Shown: in pieces, positions 54,311 to 63,290 of the stretch
Layout of the letters: each line of letters starts with the position of its first letter
Numbering within the stretch: the first letter of the stretch is position 1
Assembly (NCBI GenBank): GCA_964247725.1
Contig: CAXTVM010000003.1
Coordinates: 1-64,000 of the forward strand
DNA from: Lichenicola sp964247725
Lineage (GTDB): Bacteria > Pseudomonadota > Alphaproteobacteria > Acetobacterales > Acetobacteraceae
DNA: 64,000 bases
Direction of reading: 5' to 3'
Made by a program: the position numbers and the translations under genes
The notes under the pieces: model-generated
What the model was told of the DNA's origin: nothing
The model's input: only the letters and a program-made list of their open reading frames with translations
Databases searched by the model: none

Positions 54311-56494
54311 ATGGATGCATGGTCCCGGAAGGCCCCGACCTGGTCGATCCGGCACGCCGCCGCCACGGCAGCCACCGCCCGAAGCGCCCTGATCGGCGCC
54401 CTGGCCGGGGTCCTGCCGGCGGCGCAGCGGCGGACGCTGGCCTACGCCGCGCGCACGATGTTGGCGATCGGGCTCGCCCTGTTCGTGTCGTTCAGCCTGC
54501 AGCTGCAGTCGCCGATGTCGTCGGTGGTGACGGTGCTGATCGTCGCCAACCCGAACACCGGCGCGCTGGTCTCGAAGAGCCTGTGGCGGCTGTTCGGCAC
54601 CGTGCTGGGAGCCGCCGTCGCGGTCGTGCTGATGGCGGCGTTCGCGCAGTCGCCGCTGCTGTTCACGGTGGCGCTGTCGCTGTGCATCGGCGCCGCCTGC
54701 GCGGTGTCGTCGCTGCTGCGCTACTTCCGGGCCTACGGCGCGGTGCTGGCCGGCTATACCATCATCATCGTGGCGTCGGGCTCCTTCGCGCAGCCGCTCG
54801 ACATCTTCATCGGCGCGCTGTCGCGGGTATCGGCGGTGTCGGTCGGCATCGTCTCGGCCGCCCTGGTGTTCCTGCTCGCCGCCCGGCCGGCGACCCAGGC
54901 GGCGGCTCAGACCTTGGCCGGGACGGTGGAGGGGCTGGTGCGCGACATCGCGCGGGGCTTCGTGTCCTACCGCGATCCGGACGCACCGCCGCAATCGGAC
55001 GATCCCGCGCGGTTGCTGCGGCCGGCGCTGCTGGAGCGCGGCGCCGCCCTCGACGAGGCGATCGAGTATGCCGGCGCCGACAGCTACGCGCTGCGCCGGC
55101 GCATGGGCCGGCTGCGGCTGGGAACGGCCCGCCTGCTCGGGCTGCTGAGCGCGATGGAGCCGCTGCATCCCGACCTGCCGCGCGCCTCGGCGGAAGCGGA
55201 CGAGGCCCGGCGCACCGTGTGGCAGGTCATGGCGGCGCTGTCCGGGCTGCCGCCGCAGGGCTTCGGCAACGGCCTCGGCGCCAGCCTGCCGCGGATCGAG
55301 GCGGCGCGCGACCGGCTCGCGGCGTTGGCCGGCACCGTCCGGGAGCCGACGGAGCTCAGCCTAGTGCTGCACGAGCGGGACGCGCTGGACCAGCTCGCGC
55401 ACGCGGTCGGGGACCTCACCGGCGGTGGTGCCGCGGACGCCCGGATCAGGCTGCCGCCCTACCTCGAATGGGCGGCGGCGGGACGGAACAGCCTGCGCGG
55501 CTTCCTGGTGACGCTGCTGGGCGGCCTCGCCTGGTACGTCACGCAGTGGACCGCCGGCCCGGTCATGCTGTCGTTCCTGGTTCCGGCCGCCTGCCTGCTG
55601 TCGACCAACCCGTCGGCGTCGCGGGCCAGCGTCGAGTTCGCCACCGGCACCATCGCCGCGATCGGCGCCAGCGCGCTGTGCCAGAGCCTGCTGCTGCCGC
55701 GGATCTCCGGCTTCCCGCTGCTGTGGGGGGCGCTCTGCCTGTGCCTGGCGCCCGGCATCTGGCTGCAGTTCAACCCGGTGCACCGCAACCGGGCCTTCGC
55801 CTATGTCGTGTTCTTCACCGCGATGGTCAGCGTACGCAACCCGATCACCTTCGACGACATCGCGCTGTTCAACGGCTGGCTCGCCTACCTGCTCGGCGCG
55901 CTCTGCCTGGTGATGGTGTTCCGGGTGCTGCTGCCGGCCAATCCGGAGCGCGAGGTGCGGCGGCTCGCGGCCTCGCTCGGCCGTGCCGTCGAGCTGCTGT
56001 CGTCGCAGCCGGGCTGGCGACGGCCGCCGCCCTGGGCGGCGTGGCAGAACCAGCAGACGCAGAAGATCCTGCGGCTGATCCTGCGGCTGCAGCAGGTGCC
56101 CAGCTCGGATGCGGCCGCGCTGGCGCGGGCGGCGTTCGTGGTCGTGGCGCTGGGGCGGACCGTGCTGGCGCTGCGGCGGCTGCGGCAGGACCCGGATCTG
56201 CCGGAGGCGGCCCGGGGTGCGGCCGCCGAGGCGTTACGGGCGCTGCGGCGGGTGCGCGCGGATCCTCAGCGGGCGGCCGCCCGACTCGAGGCCGTGCAGC
56301 AGGCGTTGGCCGCAGCACCGCACGGCCCGGCCGAGGATCCAGCCGACGTCCCGGCCGACGCCCCGGCCGACACCCACGTCCTGCTCCAGCTGATCGGGGC
56401 CGTCGGCGAGGCGGCGCTGCTGGTCCGGCGGGCCGGCGGGCTGCTCGGCCGGGAATGCCCCCTGCTGGGTCCGGCCGCCGTCCCAGTCGGCTGA
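54311..56494 (+). CDS. FUSC family efflux protein (AaeB-like)
   Basis: 727 aa inner-membrane protein with two FUSC blocks. First: ARTMLAIGLALFVSFSLQLQ, PNTGALVSKSLWRLFGTVLGA, LRYFRAYGAVLAGYTIIIV; a soluble helical section (about 220-380); second: LRGFLVTLLGGLAWYVTQWT, RASVEFATGTIAAIGASALC. Such proteins export aromatic acids or other organic compounds together with HlyD and DUF1656 partners. First gene of a four-gene operon (6 bp, 5 bp and 0 bp gaps). The C-terminal part is alanine/arginine rich. No regulator gene is adjacent. Confidence 0.9.
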   Translation: MDAWSRKAPTWSIRHAAATAATARSALIGALAGVLPAAQRRTLAYAARTMLAIGLALFVSFSLQLQSPMSSVVTVLIVANPNTGALVSKSLWRLFGTVLGAAVAVVLMAAFAQSPLLFTVALSLCIGAACAVSSLLRYFRAYGAVLAGYTIIIVASGSFAQPLDIFIGALSRVSAVSVGIVSAALVFLLAARPATQAAAQTLAGTVEGLVRDIARGFVSYRDPDAPPQSDDPARLLRPALLERGAALDEAIEYAGADSYALRRRMGRLRLGTARLLGLLSAMEPLHPDLPRASAEADEARRTVWQVMAALSGLPPQGFGNGLGASLPRIEAARDRLAALAGTVREPTELSLVLHERDALDQLAHAVGDLTGGGAADARIRLPPYLEWAAAGRNSLRGFLVTLLGGLAWYVTQWTAGPVMLSFLVPAACLLSTNPSASRASVEFATGTIAAIGASALCQSLLLPRISGFPLLWGALCLCLAPGIWLQFNPVHRNRAFAYVVFFTAMVSVRNPITFDDIALFNGWLAYLLGALCLVMVFRVLLPANPEREVRRLAASLGRAVELLSSQPGWRRPPPWAAWQNQQTQKILRLILRLQQVPSSDAAALARAAFVVVALGRTVLALRRLRQDPDLPEAARGAAAEALRALRRVRADPQRAAARLEAVQQALAAAPHGPAEDPADVPADAPADTHVLLQLIGAVGEAALLVRRAGGLLGRECPLLGPAAVPVG

Positions 56495-56500
56495 GCCGCG

Positions 56501-56695
56501 ATGCTGAGCGAGCTGCACGTGTCCGGCATTCTGTTCGCGCCGATCGTGCTCTATGCGTTGCTGGCGTTGCCGATCACGCTGCTGCTGCGGGCGCTGATCT
56601 GGCGCAGCGGCCTCGCCCGCTGGAGCTGGCACCTGCCCCTTCTGGAAGTGGCGCTGTATGTGTGCGTGCTGTCGCTGCTGGTGCTGTATGCATAA
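56501..56695 (+). CDS. DUF1656 family small membrane protein (AaeX-like)
   Basis: 64 aa with two hydrophobic segments, HVSGILFAPIVLYALLALPI and HLPLLEVALYVCVLSLLVLYA, and the typical FAP-Y-PF/LP start. Always found between FUSC and HlyD genes of AaeXAB-type pumps; probably a small inner-membrane subunit. Six bases after the FUSC stop. Confidence 0.9.
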   Translation: MLSELHVSGILFAPIVLYALLALPITLLLRALIWRSGLARWSWHLPLLEVALYVCVLSLLVLYA

Positions 56696-56700
56696 GCCCA

Positions 56701-57648
56701 ATGGGTGAGCCCGAAGCGTCAGCTGGCGCGGCCGGCATGGTGACGGTGCTGCGCGGCCTGGTCCGGGTGGCGCTGACGCTGGCCGTGGTGGCCGCCGCCC
56801 TGGTGCTGGGCTCGGCGCTGTGGCGCACCTACATGCTCTCGCCCTGGACGCGGGACGGCCGCGTGCGCGCCTACGTCATCGACATCGCGCCGGAGGTGTC
56901 CGGCACCGTGGTCTCGGTGCCGGTGCGGGACAACCAGGTCGTGCGCAGGGGCGAGCCGCTGTTCGCGATCGATCCGTCCCGGTTCCGGCTGGCCATCGCC
57001 GAGGCGCAGGCGCGGGTGGCCAGCGCGCGCGAGGACCTGCGGCTGCGGCAGTCGGACGCGGCGCGGCGGGCCGGCCTGGCCGGCATCGTCTCGGCCGAGG
57101 AGCGCGAGCGCTACGCCTCGACCGCGGCGACCAGCCAGGCCAGCCTCGACGCCGCGCAGGCGCAGCTCGACGTGGCGCGGCTGAACCTGGCCCGCGCCAC
57201 GCTGTACGCGCCGGCCAACGGCTACGTCACCAACCTGCTGCTGCGGGTCGGCGACTACGTCACCGCCGGGCAGCCGCGGCTGGCGCTGATCGATTCCGAC
57301 AGCTTCTGGATCTACGGCTATTTCGAGGAGACCAAGCTGGGCGGCATCCGTGTCGGCGACCCGGCGCGGATCAAGCTGATGGGCTACCGGCCGCTGCTCG
57401 GTGGCCATGTCGAGAGCATCGCGCGCGGCATCAACGACCAGAACAGCTCGCCCGATCGGCAGGGCCTGCAGGACGTCAACCCGGTGTTCACCTGGGTGCG
57501 GCTGGCGCAGCGCATCCCGGTGCGCGTCCATATCGACCGGGTGCCGGCCGGCATCGTGCTGGCCGCCGGGATGACCTGCTCGGTCGATGTCGGACCGGAG
57601 GCCGGACGCGACGGCCGGCTGACCACCTGGCTGCAGGATCACCTCTGA
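56701..57648 (+). CDS. HlyD-type periplasmic adaptor (AaeA-like)
   Basis: 315 aa. N-terminal membrane helix (VRVALTLAVVAAALVLGSALW) followed by SPWTRDGRVRAYVIDIAPEVSGTVVSVPVRDNQVVRRGEPLFAIDPSRF, the first lipoyl-like half; coiled coil to about residue 165; LYAPANGYVTNLLLRVGDYVTAGQP, the second half; then the barrel domain. Links the inner-membrane pump to the outer-membrane factor. ATG 56701 or 56737. Five bases after the DUF1656 gene. Confidence 0.92.
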   Translation: MGEPEASAGAAGMVTVLRGLVRVALTLAVVAAALVLGSALWRTYMLSPWTRDGRVRAYVIDIAPEVSGTVVSVPVRDNQVVRRGEPLFAIDPSRFRLAIAEAQARVASAREDLRLRQSDAARRAGLAGIVSAEERERYASTAATSQASLDAAQAQLDVARLNLARATLYAPANGYVTNLLLRVGDYVTAGQPRLALIDSDSFWIYGYFEETKLGGIRVGDPARIKLMGYRPLLGGHVESIARGINDQNSSPDRQGLQDVNPVFTWVRLAQRIPVRVHIDRVPAGIVLAAGMTCSVDVGPEAGRDGRLTTWLQDHL

Positions 57649-59172
57649 GTGCAGTCCGGGTCTGGCCGGGCGGGCCGATGGGCGGCGGCGGGGCTGTCGA
57701 TGCTGCTGCCGTTGCTGGCCGACTGCGAGACCGGGCCGCGCTACCGGCCGCCGCAGGACGCGGTGCCGGCCGGCTGGGCCGAGCACGACCCCACCGCAGC
57801 GGAGCTGGCCCGGACGCAGACCGAGATGCGCGACTGGTGGGCCTGCTTCCACGACCCGATGCTGGACCGGCTGGTCGACCTGGCGATCGCCGGCGACCAG
57901 GACCTGGCGATCGCCGGCCAGCGGCTGCTGGCGGCCCGCGCGCTGCGCGACCAGATCGCCGGCAGCCTGTATCCGCAGGTCGACGCCCTCGGCATGGCCG
58001 GCATCACGCGGTTCAGCAGCACCGTCGAATATCCGCCGCTGCCCGACACCGATACCGACAGCCGGCTCTGGGAGTACGGCCTCAGCGTCAGCTGGGAGCT
58101 GGACGTGTTCGGCCGCATCCGCCACTCGGTGGAGGCGCAGCAGGACGTGCTGGAGGCCGATGTCGAGCAGCGTCGCGGCGTGCTGCTGGGGCTGCTGTCC
58201 GAGCTCGCCGGCGACTACGTCACGCTGCGCGCGCGCCAGCTTCAGCTGCAGATCGCGGACCGCAACATCCGGGCGGCGGACGAGCTGCTGCGGCTCAGCG
58301 ACCAGCTCTACCGACAGGGCGTCGGCACCACGCTGCAGGTGGCGCAGGCGCGGGGCGAGCTCGAGACCGAGCAGGCGACGCGGCCGCCGCTCGAGACCGG
58401 CGTCGCCCAGCTCGCGCACGCGATCTCGGTGCTGACCGGCCAGCTGCCGGGCGCGCTGGAAGCGGACCTGCAACGGCCGGCGCCGCTGCCCGACGCGCCG
58501 GCGCTGCCGGTGGCGCTGCCATCGATGGTGATCGCCAACCGCCCCGACATCCGTCGCGCCGAGCGGCAGTATGCGCAGGCGACGGCGCGGATCGGGGTCG
58601 CAGTGGCGCAGCTCTACCCGGACGTGACGGTGCCGCTGTCGTTCACCCCGCAATCCAGCATGGTGCACGAGCTGTTCACCGCCGCCAGCCTGGCCTGGTC
58701 GGTGCTGCTGGCGGCCAGCGCGCCGCTTTACCATGGCGGCAGCCTGTCGGCGCAGGTGCGCGAGGCGCGCGCCAATGCGGAGGTGGCGCGCATCACCTAC
58801 CAGCGCACCGTCCTGCGCGGGTTCCAGGAGGTGGAGGATCGGCTGGCGGCCTATCGCAACGACGAGATCCGTACCGCCACCCTGCACTGCGCCGCCCAGG
58901 ACGACGCGCTGGCGCTGGAGCGGGCGCGGCGGCTGTACCAGGCGGGGCTGACCGGCTTCCTCGAGGTGCTGACCAGCGAGCGGGCCACCTATGCGGCGCA
59001 GGACCTGGAGGCGACGGCCGCGCTGTCGCGGCTGATCGATGCGGTTGGGCTGTTCACCGCGATCGGCGCCGGCTGGCAGGGCGTGCCGCTCACCGCCACC
59101 ACCCTGCCGATCGATGCGGCCACCCAGCACGGCATGGCTCGGGATATCATCGTGGGCCTGCGGCATGAGTGA
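57649..59172 (+). CDS. RND/FUSC-type outer-membrane factor (OprM/NodT family)
   Basis: 507 aa TolC-like channel. After the signal peptide comes LLADCETGPRYRPPQDAVP; the usual LLAGC lipobox has Asp before Cys, so lipid attachment is doubtful. OEP repeats: SVSWELDVFGRIRHSVEAQQ, SELAGDYVTLRARQLQLQIADRNI, RQGVGTTLQVAQARGELE and the second copy NRPDIRRAERQYAQATARIGV, LYPDVTVPLSFTPQSS, RGFQEVEDRLAAY. GTG 57649 starts directly after the HlyD stop. Completes the tripartite efflux system. Overlaps the TMEM175-like gene by eight bases. Confidence 0.92.
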   Translation: MQSGSGRAGRWAAAGLSMLLPLLADCETGPRYRPPQDAVPAGWAEHDPTAAELARTQTEMRDWWACFHDPMLDRLVDLAIAGDQDLAIAGQRLLAARALRDQIAGSLYPQVDALGMAGITRFSSTVEYPPLPDTDTDSRLWEYGLSVSWELDVFGRIRHSVEAQQDVLEADVEQRRGVLLGLLSELAGDYVTLRARQLQLQIADRNIRAADELLRLSDQLYRQGVGTTLQVAQARGELETEQATRPPLETGVAQLAHAISVLTGQLPGALEADLQRPAPLPDAPALPVALPSMVIANRPDIRRAERQYAQATARIGVAVAQLYPDVTVPLSFTPQSSMVHELFTAASLAWSVLLAASAPLYHGGSLSAQVREARANAEVARITYQRTVLRGFQEVEDRLAAYRNDEIRTATLHCAAQDDALALERARRLYQAGLTGFLEVLTSERATYAAQDLEATAALSRLIDAVGLFTAIGAGWQGVPLTATTLPIDAATQHGMARDIIVGLRHE

Positions 59173-59781
59173 GGGCGGCGGCCTGCGGTTCATGGGCCGC
59201 GACCGCCTGACCGCGTTCAGCGACGGGGTGATCGCGGTCATCATCACCGTCATGGTGCTGGACCTGAAGACCCCGCACGGCGTCACGCTCGGCGCCCTGG
59301 CGCAGGACGTGCCAGGCTTCCTCGGCTACCTGCTCAGCTTCGTCTACGTGGCGATCTACTGGAACAACCACCATCACCTGTTCCAGCTGGTGGAGAAGGT
59401 CGACGGCGCGCTGCTGTGGGCCAACATGCACCTGCTGTTCTGGCTGTCGCTGATCCCGTTCGCCACCGGCTGGATCAGCGCCAGCGGCGTGGCAGCGATC
59501 CCGACCGCGACCTACGGCACCAGCCTGCTGATGCCGGCACTCGCCTGGTGGGTGCTGCAGCGGACCATCGTGTGGGGACGGGGCGCGACCCGCAGCAGCG
59601 GCCGCTGCTGCGGCAGGCGGTCGGGGCCGATCTCAAGGGGCGGCTGTCGCCGCCGCTCTATCTGGCCGGGATCGCATTCGCCTTCATCGATGTCAGGCTG
59701 GCCGACCTGGTCTATGCCTCGGTGGCGCTGATGTGGCTGGTTCCGGACCGGCGCATCGAGCGGGCGCTGCAGGACCGATGA
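59165..59781 (+). pseudogene. TMEM175 (DUF1211) potassium-channel-like protein, frameshifted
   Basis: ATG 59165 starts MSEGGGLRFMGRDRLTAFSDGVIAVIITVMVLDLKTPHG with the FSD motif that lines the TMEM175 selectivity filter; VYVAIYWNNHHHLFQLVEKVDGALLW and LHLLFWLSLIPFATGW are the next helices. Near 59580-59583 (a run of G) the frame changes and the rest LLRQAVGADLKGRLSPPLYL and LADLVYASVALMWLVPDRRIE is in the next frame. Adding one G would restore about 205 aa, the family length. Sequencing error or inactivation. Overlaps the outer-membrane factor gene. Confidence 0.75.
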
Positions 59782-59857
59782 CCGCCGCCGCCTCGGCGCG
59801 CTCCCGACAAAGTCGGCGGCCGTGCAGCCGATCGGGCGCTGGCGCGTTCGGCGCCGC

Positions 59858-60049
59858 ATGACGATGATGACGACGACCGCCAGCCGCGCCGGCACCTTCC
59901 TTGTACTAGCGTTCCTGGCCGGCGCCGTGCTGCTGGGCGGCTGCAGCTCGAGCTTCGGCGGCGGCGGCTCGGCGCCGCAGAGGACCTATGTGGTGCTGCC
60001 GAACGGCACCACCGAGCCGGTGCAGACGACGACGCAGCCGCCGCCCTGA
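59858..60049 (+). CDS. Small lipoprotein
   Basis: 63 aa. MTMMTTTASRAGTFLVLAFLAGAVLLGGCSSSFGGGG is a type II signal with lipobox LLGGC (Cys about residue 29). The mature tail is Gly/Ser/Gln/Pro-rich (APQRTYVVLPNGTTEPVQTT) with no family. Likely a small envelope lipoprotein. ATG 59858 starts the signal; an upstream GTG at 59822 is also in frame. Convergent with the DUF2459 gene. Confidence 0.7.
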   Translation: MTMMTTTASRAGTFLVLAFLAGAVLLGGCSSSFGGGGSAPQRTYVVLPNGTTEPVQTTTQPPP

Positions 60050-60071
60050 CGAGCCAGCCGCGGCCCGCCGC

Positions 60072-60713
60072 TTAACCGCGGCCGGGTCTGCCGATGCGGC
60101 AGGAACCGCCAGCGATGCGGGCGGCGGGACCCATGACTTGGCCGGCGAACACCACCCCGGATGGCCCGGGCAGCAGGCCTGCGGCATGGAGCGCGTCCTC
60201 AGTCCAGCTGTTGCAGGTATAGAGGCTGGAATAGCCCCGCGCGGTGGCATAGAAGCGGCTGCCCGGAAAGAAGCCCGGGGCGATCATCGCCGGCCGTCCG
60301 TGCCGGAGGCGCAACGTCGACCAGACGAAGTCCGACAGCCGGTCGGCGCCTCCGGGCGGCAAATGGAGCCGGACCAGCGTGCCGTCGCGATAGGCCTGGT
60401 CGAAGGGCACCGTCAGGCCGGCGACCAGCAGGGCGCCGTCGCCGGGGAACGGGCCGATTAGGAAATCCTCGAGGCCGTGCACCGGCGCCATCATGAAGGT
60501 GCGTCGGCCGAAGCCGACCATCAGCAGCGTCATGCCGGGAAAGACCTGCCGGAACGAGGCGAGGCGGCCACGCAGCGCCGCGGCCGGGATGCCGAGGTCG
60601 GTATGCCAGCCGTGATCGATCACGGAGACCACGTCGTCCGAGGCCGGCGCCGGCAGACAGGCCGGCGGCACGCTGCAGCCCGCCAGCAGCGCTACGGCGA
60701 GGCTGCCGCACAT
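60072..60713 (-). CDS. DUF2459 family lipoprotein
   Basis: 213 aa. Signal peptide with lipobox LLAGC, then VVSVIDHGWHTDLGIPAAAL, FGRRTFMMAPVHGLEDFLIGP, VRLHLPPGGADRLSDFVW and YSSLYTCNSWTEDALHAAGLLPGPSGVVFAGQVM, the DUF2459 (TIGR02117) signature. Resembles NlpC/P60-type folds with Cys-His (TCNSW and HGWH), so it may be a thiol hydrolase, but no function is established. ATG 60713 starts the signal peptide. The frame upstream of it crosses a dispersed repeat. Confidence 0.82.
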   Translation of the reverse strand: MCGSLAVALLAGCSVPPACLPAPASDDVVSVIDHGWHTDLGIPAAALRGRLASFRQVFPGMTLLMVGFGRRTFMMAPVHGLEDFLIGPFPGDGALLVAGLTVPFDQAYRDGTLVRLHLPPGGADRLSDFVWSTLRLRHGRPAMIAPGFFPGSRFYATARGYSSLYTCNSWTEDALHAAGLLPGPSGVVFAGQVMGPAARIAGGSCRIGRPGRG

Positions 60714-60783
60714 GATTGCCTGCCCCCAGCCCACCACAGTCGATCGCAACGGCCGTCCTGTGCCGCGGCCGACCCAGCTCAAA

Positions 60784-60939
60784 GCCCGTTCGAGAATGGG
60801 GTGTGCCGGATGAGAGTGCCGCACAGCGGCACGGCCGGCGCGTCTTTCGAGAACCGGAGCGGAGCGGCCTCCTGGCCGTGAGCACCGGAAGCGCAGAAGG
60901 GCGCGTCGGATCGCCGGCACGCGCCATTCTCAGACGGGC
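60784..60939. repeat. Second dispersed repeat family (inverted, 156-167 bp), copy B
   Basis: Left end GCCCGTTCGAGAATGGGGTG pairs with right end GCGCCATTCTCAGACGGGC (about 80 percent). Internal GAGCGGCCTCCTGGCCGTGAG is identical to copy A (45423-45589), as is the CGGATCGCCGGCAC block. Its right end lies three bases from the S10 gene stop codon, the same position relative to the minus-strand gene as copy A relative to ilvB. Confidence 0.78.
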
Positions 60940-60941
60940 TT

Positions 60942-62531
60942 TCAGGGAGTTCCGGCGTAGAGGGCGGCTACGTCGTGCGCGAGCGCCGCCCGGCTGTCGG
61001 GTCGCGTGTAGAGCATGTGGCCACCCGGATAGACCTTGAGCCGGGCGCGGTCGCGGCCGACCGGCAGGTGCTCGATCAGCCAGCGGCTGCCGGCGAACGG
61101 GCAGGTGGCGTCGAAGTAGCCGTTGGCGATGAACAGGCGCAGCGACGGGTTGAGCGCCATCAGCTTCCGCAGGTCCGGCATGCCCTGCGCGATCAGGTTC
61201 TGGCCGTCCCGGTAGTCCCAGGCCCGGTTCACCTTCAGGTTGAGCAGGTCGTAGCGGAGCTCAGTATGGTATCCGAGCGTCGTGTCGGCATAGCCCGAGA
61301 ACGCGTTGCCAAAGGCGAGCCCGTAGCCCGACAGCACCGGCTCCGGGCTATCGGCGTTGTCGATGCCCTCGGGATACGGGTCGGCGATCGACTGGGTGTA
61401 GTCGTAGAGGCTATAGAGGCGGCCATCGCGGCTGCGCACGTCGTGCGCCGACGGGTCGAGCTGCGCCCGCTCCTTGGCCACCACCGCCTCCGGGACGCCG
61501 GTCATCGTCGCGATCTTACCGTAGAACGCGGTGGCGGCGTCGCCGGCCGGCGGCGGCCCGGCCAGCGTCGAGAGGTAGGGGCCGAACGCGTAGCGATAGG
61601 CGCCGTCGATCGCCTGCGGCGTCAGCGCGTGATCGCGCTCCATCTGCGACGCCGCCAGGCTCGGCAGCAGGATGGCGTCGCTGAACGGGTCAGCCGAGCC
61701 GGTGATCAGGCTCATCTCAATCGCCGGCGAGATCATCACGATGCCCGACAGCAGGATGTTCTGCTCGGTCTCCAGCGCATAGGCGGTCTTGATCGAGCGG
61801 ATGCCGCCATAGCTCTCGCCGACCAGGTATTTCGGCGACGCCTGACGGTGGTTGCGCTCGAGCCAGATGCGGATGCCATCGGCGAACGCGGAGCCGTCCT
61901 GCTTGACGCCCCAGAACAGCTTCGGCGCCTGCTCGGGCTTCACCGGCAGGCTGTAGCCGGTGCCGACCGCGTCGATGAACACCATGTCGGTGAAGCGGAG
62001 CCAGCTGTCCGGGTTGGGACCGAGCGTGCCGTTGGCGCCGTCGGTCGGGTTGGCGCCGGGGAAGTTGAGCACCACCGGCCCGGCGGCGCCCAGGTGCAGG
62101 AAGGCGCTGCCGGCGCCGGGACCCCCGTTGAAGAAGAAGCTGACCGGCCGGTGCGCCCCGGCCTGCCCCCCTACCGGCCCGTCGGCGACGTAGGCGACGT
62201 AGAACATCCTGGCCGAGGGCACGCCGGCATCGTCGCGCAGCGTCAGCGTGCCGGCGGTGGCGGTGTAGGCGATGCGGCCGCCGGCGCCCGAGAAGTCGTG
62301 GTGGGTGACGCTGTCCGCCGGCAGCTCGGCGATCAGGGCGTTGTCGATCTTGTCGGCCGGCGGCTCGGGCTTGGCGGCCTCGGTGCCGGTGGCGCCGGCG
62401 CTGCCGTGCGCGTCCGCCCGCGCTGGCGCCACCGCCGCGACGCTGCCGGCGACCAGCACCGCGGCGGCAACGAGCGGCCGGATGCGGGGCCGACTGGAAC
62501 AAGCCGCAGGCGACGGGACGATCGGCTGCAT
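60942..62531 (-). CDS. Serine carboxypeptidase S10 family
   Basis: 529 aa secreted peptidase. Signal peptide (LVAAAVLVAGSVAAVAPARADA). S10 motifs: SFFFNGGPGAGSAFLHLGAAGPVVL, FIDAVGTGYSLPV, KYLVGESYGGIRSIKTAY with the catalytic Ser, LFIANGYFDATCPFAGS with Asp and YPGGHMLYTRPDSRAAL with His. The triad is complete. Removes C-terminal residues at acidic pH, which fits an acidophilic or acetic-acid-type lifestyle; that is inference. ATG 62531 starts the signal. A repeat sits at its stop codon. Confidence 0.93.
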   Translation of the reverse strand: MQPIVPSPAACSSRPRIRPLVAAAVLVAGSVAAVAPARADAHGSAGATGTEAAKPEPPADKIDNALIAELPADSVTHHDFSGAGGRIAYTATAGTLTLRDDAGVPSARMFYVAYVADGPVGGQAGAHRPVSFFFNGGPGAGSAFLHLGAAGPVVLNFPGANPTDGANGTLGPNPDSWLRFTDMVFIDAVGTGYSLPVKPEQAPKLFWGVKQDGSAFADGIRIWLERNHRQASPKYLVGESYGGIRSIKTAYALETEQNILLSGIVMISPAIEMSLITGSADPFSDAILLPSLAASQMERDHALTPQAIDGAYRYAFGPYLSTLAGPPPAGDAATAFYGKIATMTGVPEAVVAKERAQLDPSAHDVRSRDGRLYSLYDYTQSIADPYPEGIDNADSPEPVLSGYGLAFGNAFSGYADTTLGYHTELRYDLLNLKVNRAWDYRDGQNLIAQGMPDLRKLMALNPSLRLFIANGYFDATCPFAGSRWLIEHLPVGRDRARLKVYPGGHMLYTRPDSRAALAHDVAALYAGTP

Positions 62532-62631
62532 CAACGGGCTCCGCGACTTGGGGGTGAAAGGCGGCGGGACTGTTTCCCGGAATGCAGCCAGCGTCCAGGG
62601 CCGCATTCGGTCCGACATGCGATCGCATCGG

Positions 62632-62665
62632 GAAGAAGGCCAGGGCAAAGCCCCTGGCCTTCTTC
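62632..62665. repeat. Minimal GGCCAGGG hairpin (copy 9)
   Basis: GAAGAAGGCCAGGG, loop CAAAGC, and CCCTGGCCTTCTTC: a perfect 14 bp stem built from the outer arms of the long palindromic element, with everything between removed. It is preceded by GCGATCGCATCGG, resembling the ATCGCAT end of the long copies. Lies between the divergent S10 and deaminase genes. Confidence 0.8.
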
Positions 62666-62789
62666 TGGAGCCCTATCCCCCGATGCCATGGCCCTCCCGG
62701 ATCGATCGCGCCGGCGCCGGCGCCGGCGGTGGTCCGGAACGCGCGGGGTGGCCGCGTCGTTGAAGCGGTCCGACCGGAGCCTGGATCAG

Positions 62790-63290
62790 ATGACGAGCAC
62801 GAGCGAGGACGACGAGCGCTTCATGCGGCAGGCGCTGTCGCTGGCGCAGGAGGGTGCCGGCACGGACGGCGCCTCGGCGATCGGCTGCGTGATCGTCTTG
62901 GACGGCGCGGTGGTCGGCGCCGCGCACAACGAGGTCGGCCTCCGGCACGATCCGACCGCGCATGCCGAGATCGTCGCCATCCGGCGCGCCTGCCGGTCTC
63001 TCGGCCGCAACGACCTGCGCGGCGCCACCCTATACTCGACGCTGCAGCCTTGCGGGATGTGCAGCATGGCCAGCATCTGGTGCAGCATCCGCCGGATCGT
63101 CTACGGCGCCCGGCGGCAGGACGTGCACGCCATGTATTTCGAGGACCGCCACCTCGACCTGCTGGACATCATCGACGACGCGTTTCGCGACGACATGACC
63201 GCCGAGGGCGGCCTGCTGGCGGCGGAATGCGCGCGGCCGCTGCATGGGCCGGAGGACGAGCCGCCGCCGGAAGAACAGGCGAACATCTAG
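62790..63290 (+). CDS. Nucleoside/tRNA adenosine deaminase-like protein (CMP/dCMP deaminase fold)
   Basis: 166 aa. Zinc motifs HAEIVAIRRACRSLG (His-Ala-Glu) and TLQPCGMCSMASIW (Pro-Cys-x-x-Cys) are complete. GASAIGCVIVLDGAVVGAAHN is the substrate strand. More like guanine or general nucleoside deaminases than TadA, because the length and the WCSIRRIVYGARRQDV region fit GuaD-type proteins. ATG 62790 is chosen. Its TAG stop shares a CTAG with the convergent DedA gene, whose stop is on the other strand. Confidence 0.87.
   Translation: MTSTSEDDERFMRQALSLAQEGAGTDGASAIGCVIVLDGAVVGAAHNEVGLRHDPTAHAEIVAIRRACRSLGRNDLRGATLYSTLQPCGMCSMASIWCSIRRIVYGARRQDVHAMYFEDRHLDLLDIIDDAFRDDMTAEGGLLAAECARPLHGPEDEPPPEEQANI

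Noticed and set aside
56719..59286. Minus-strand frame of 855 codons
   Set aside because: Antisense to the efflux operon, His/Arg/Gln-rich with no signature.
60975..62789. Plus-strand extension upstream of the deaminase gene
   Set aside because: Antisense to the S10 peptidase; only the part from ATG 62790 has the deaminase motifs.
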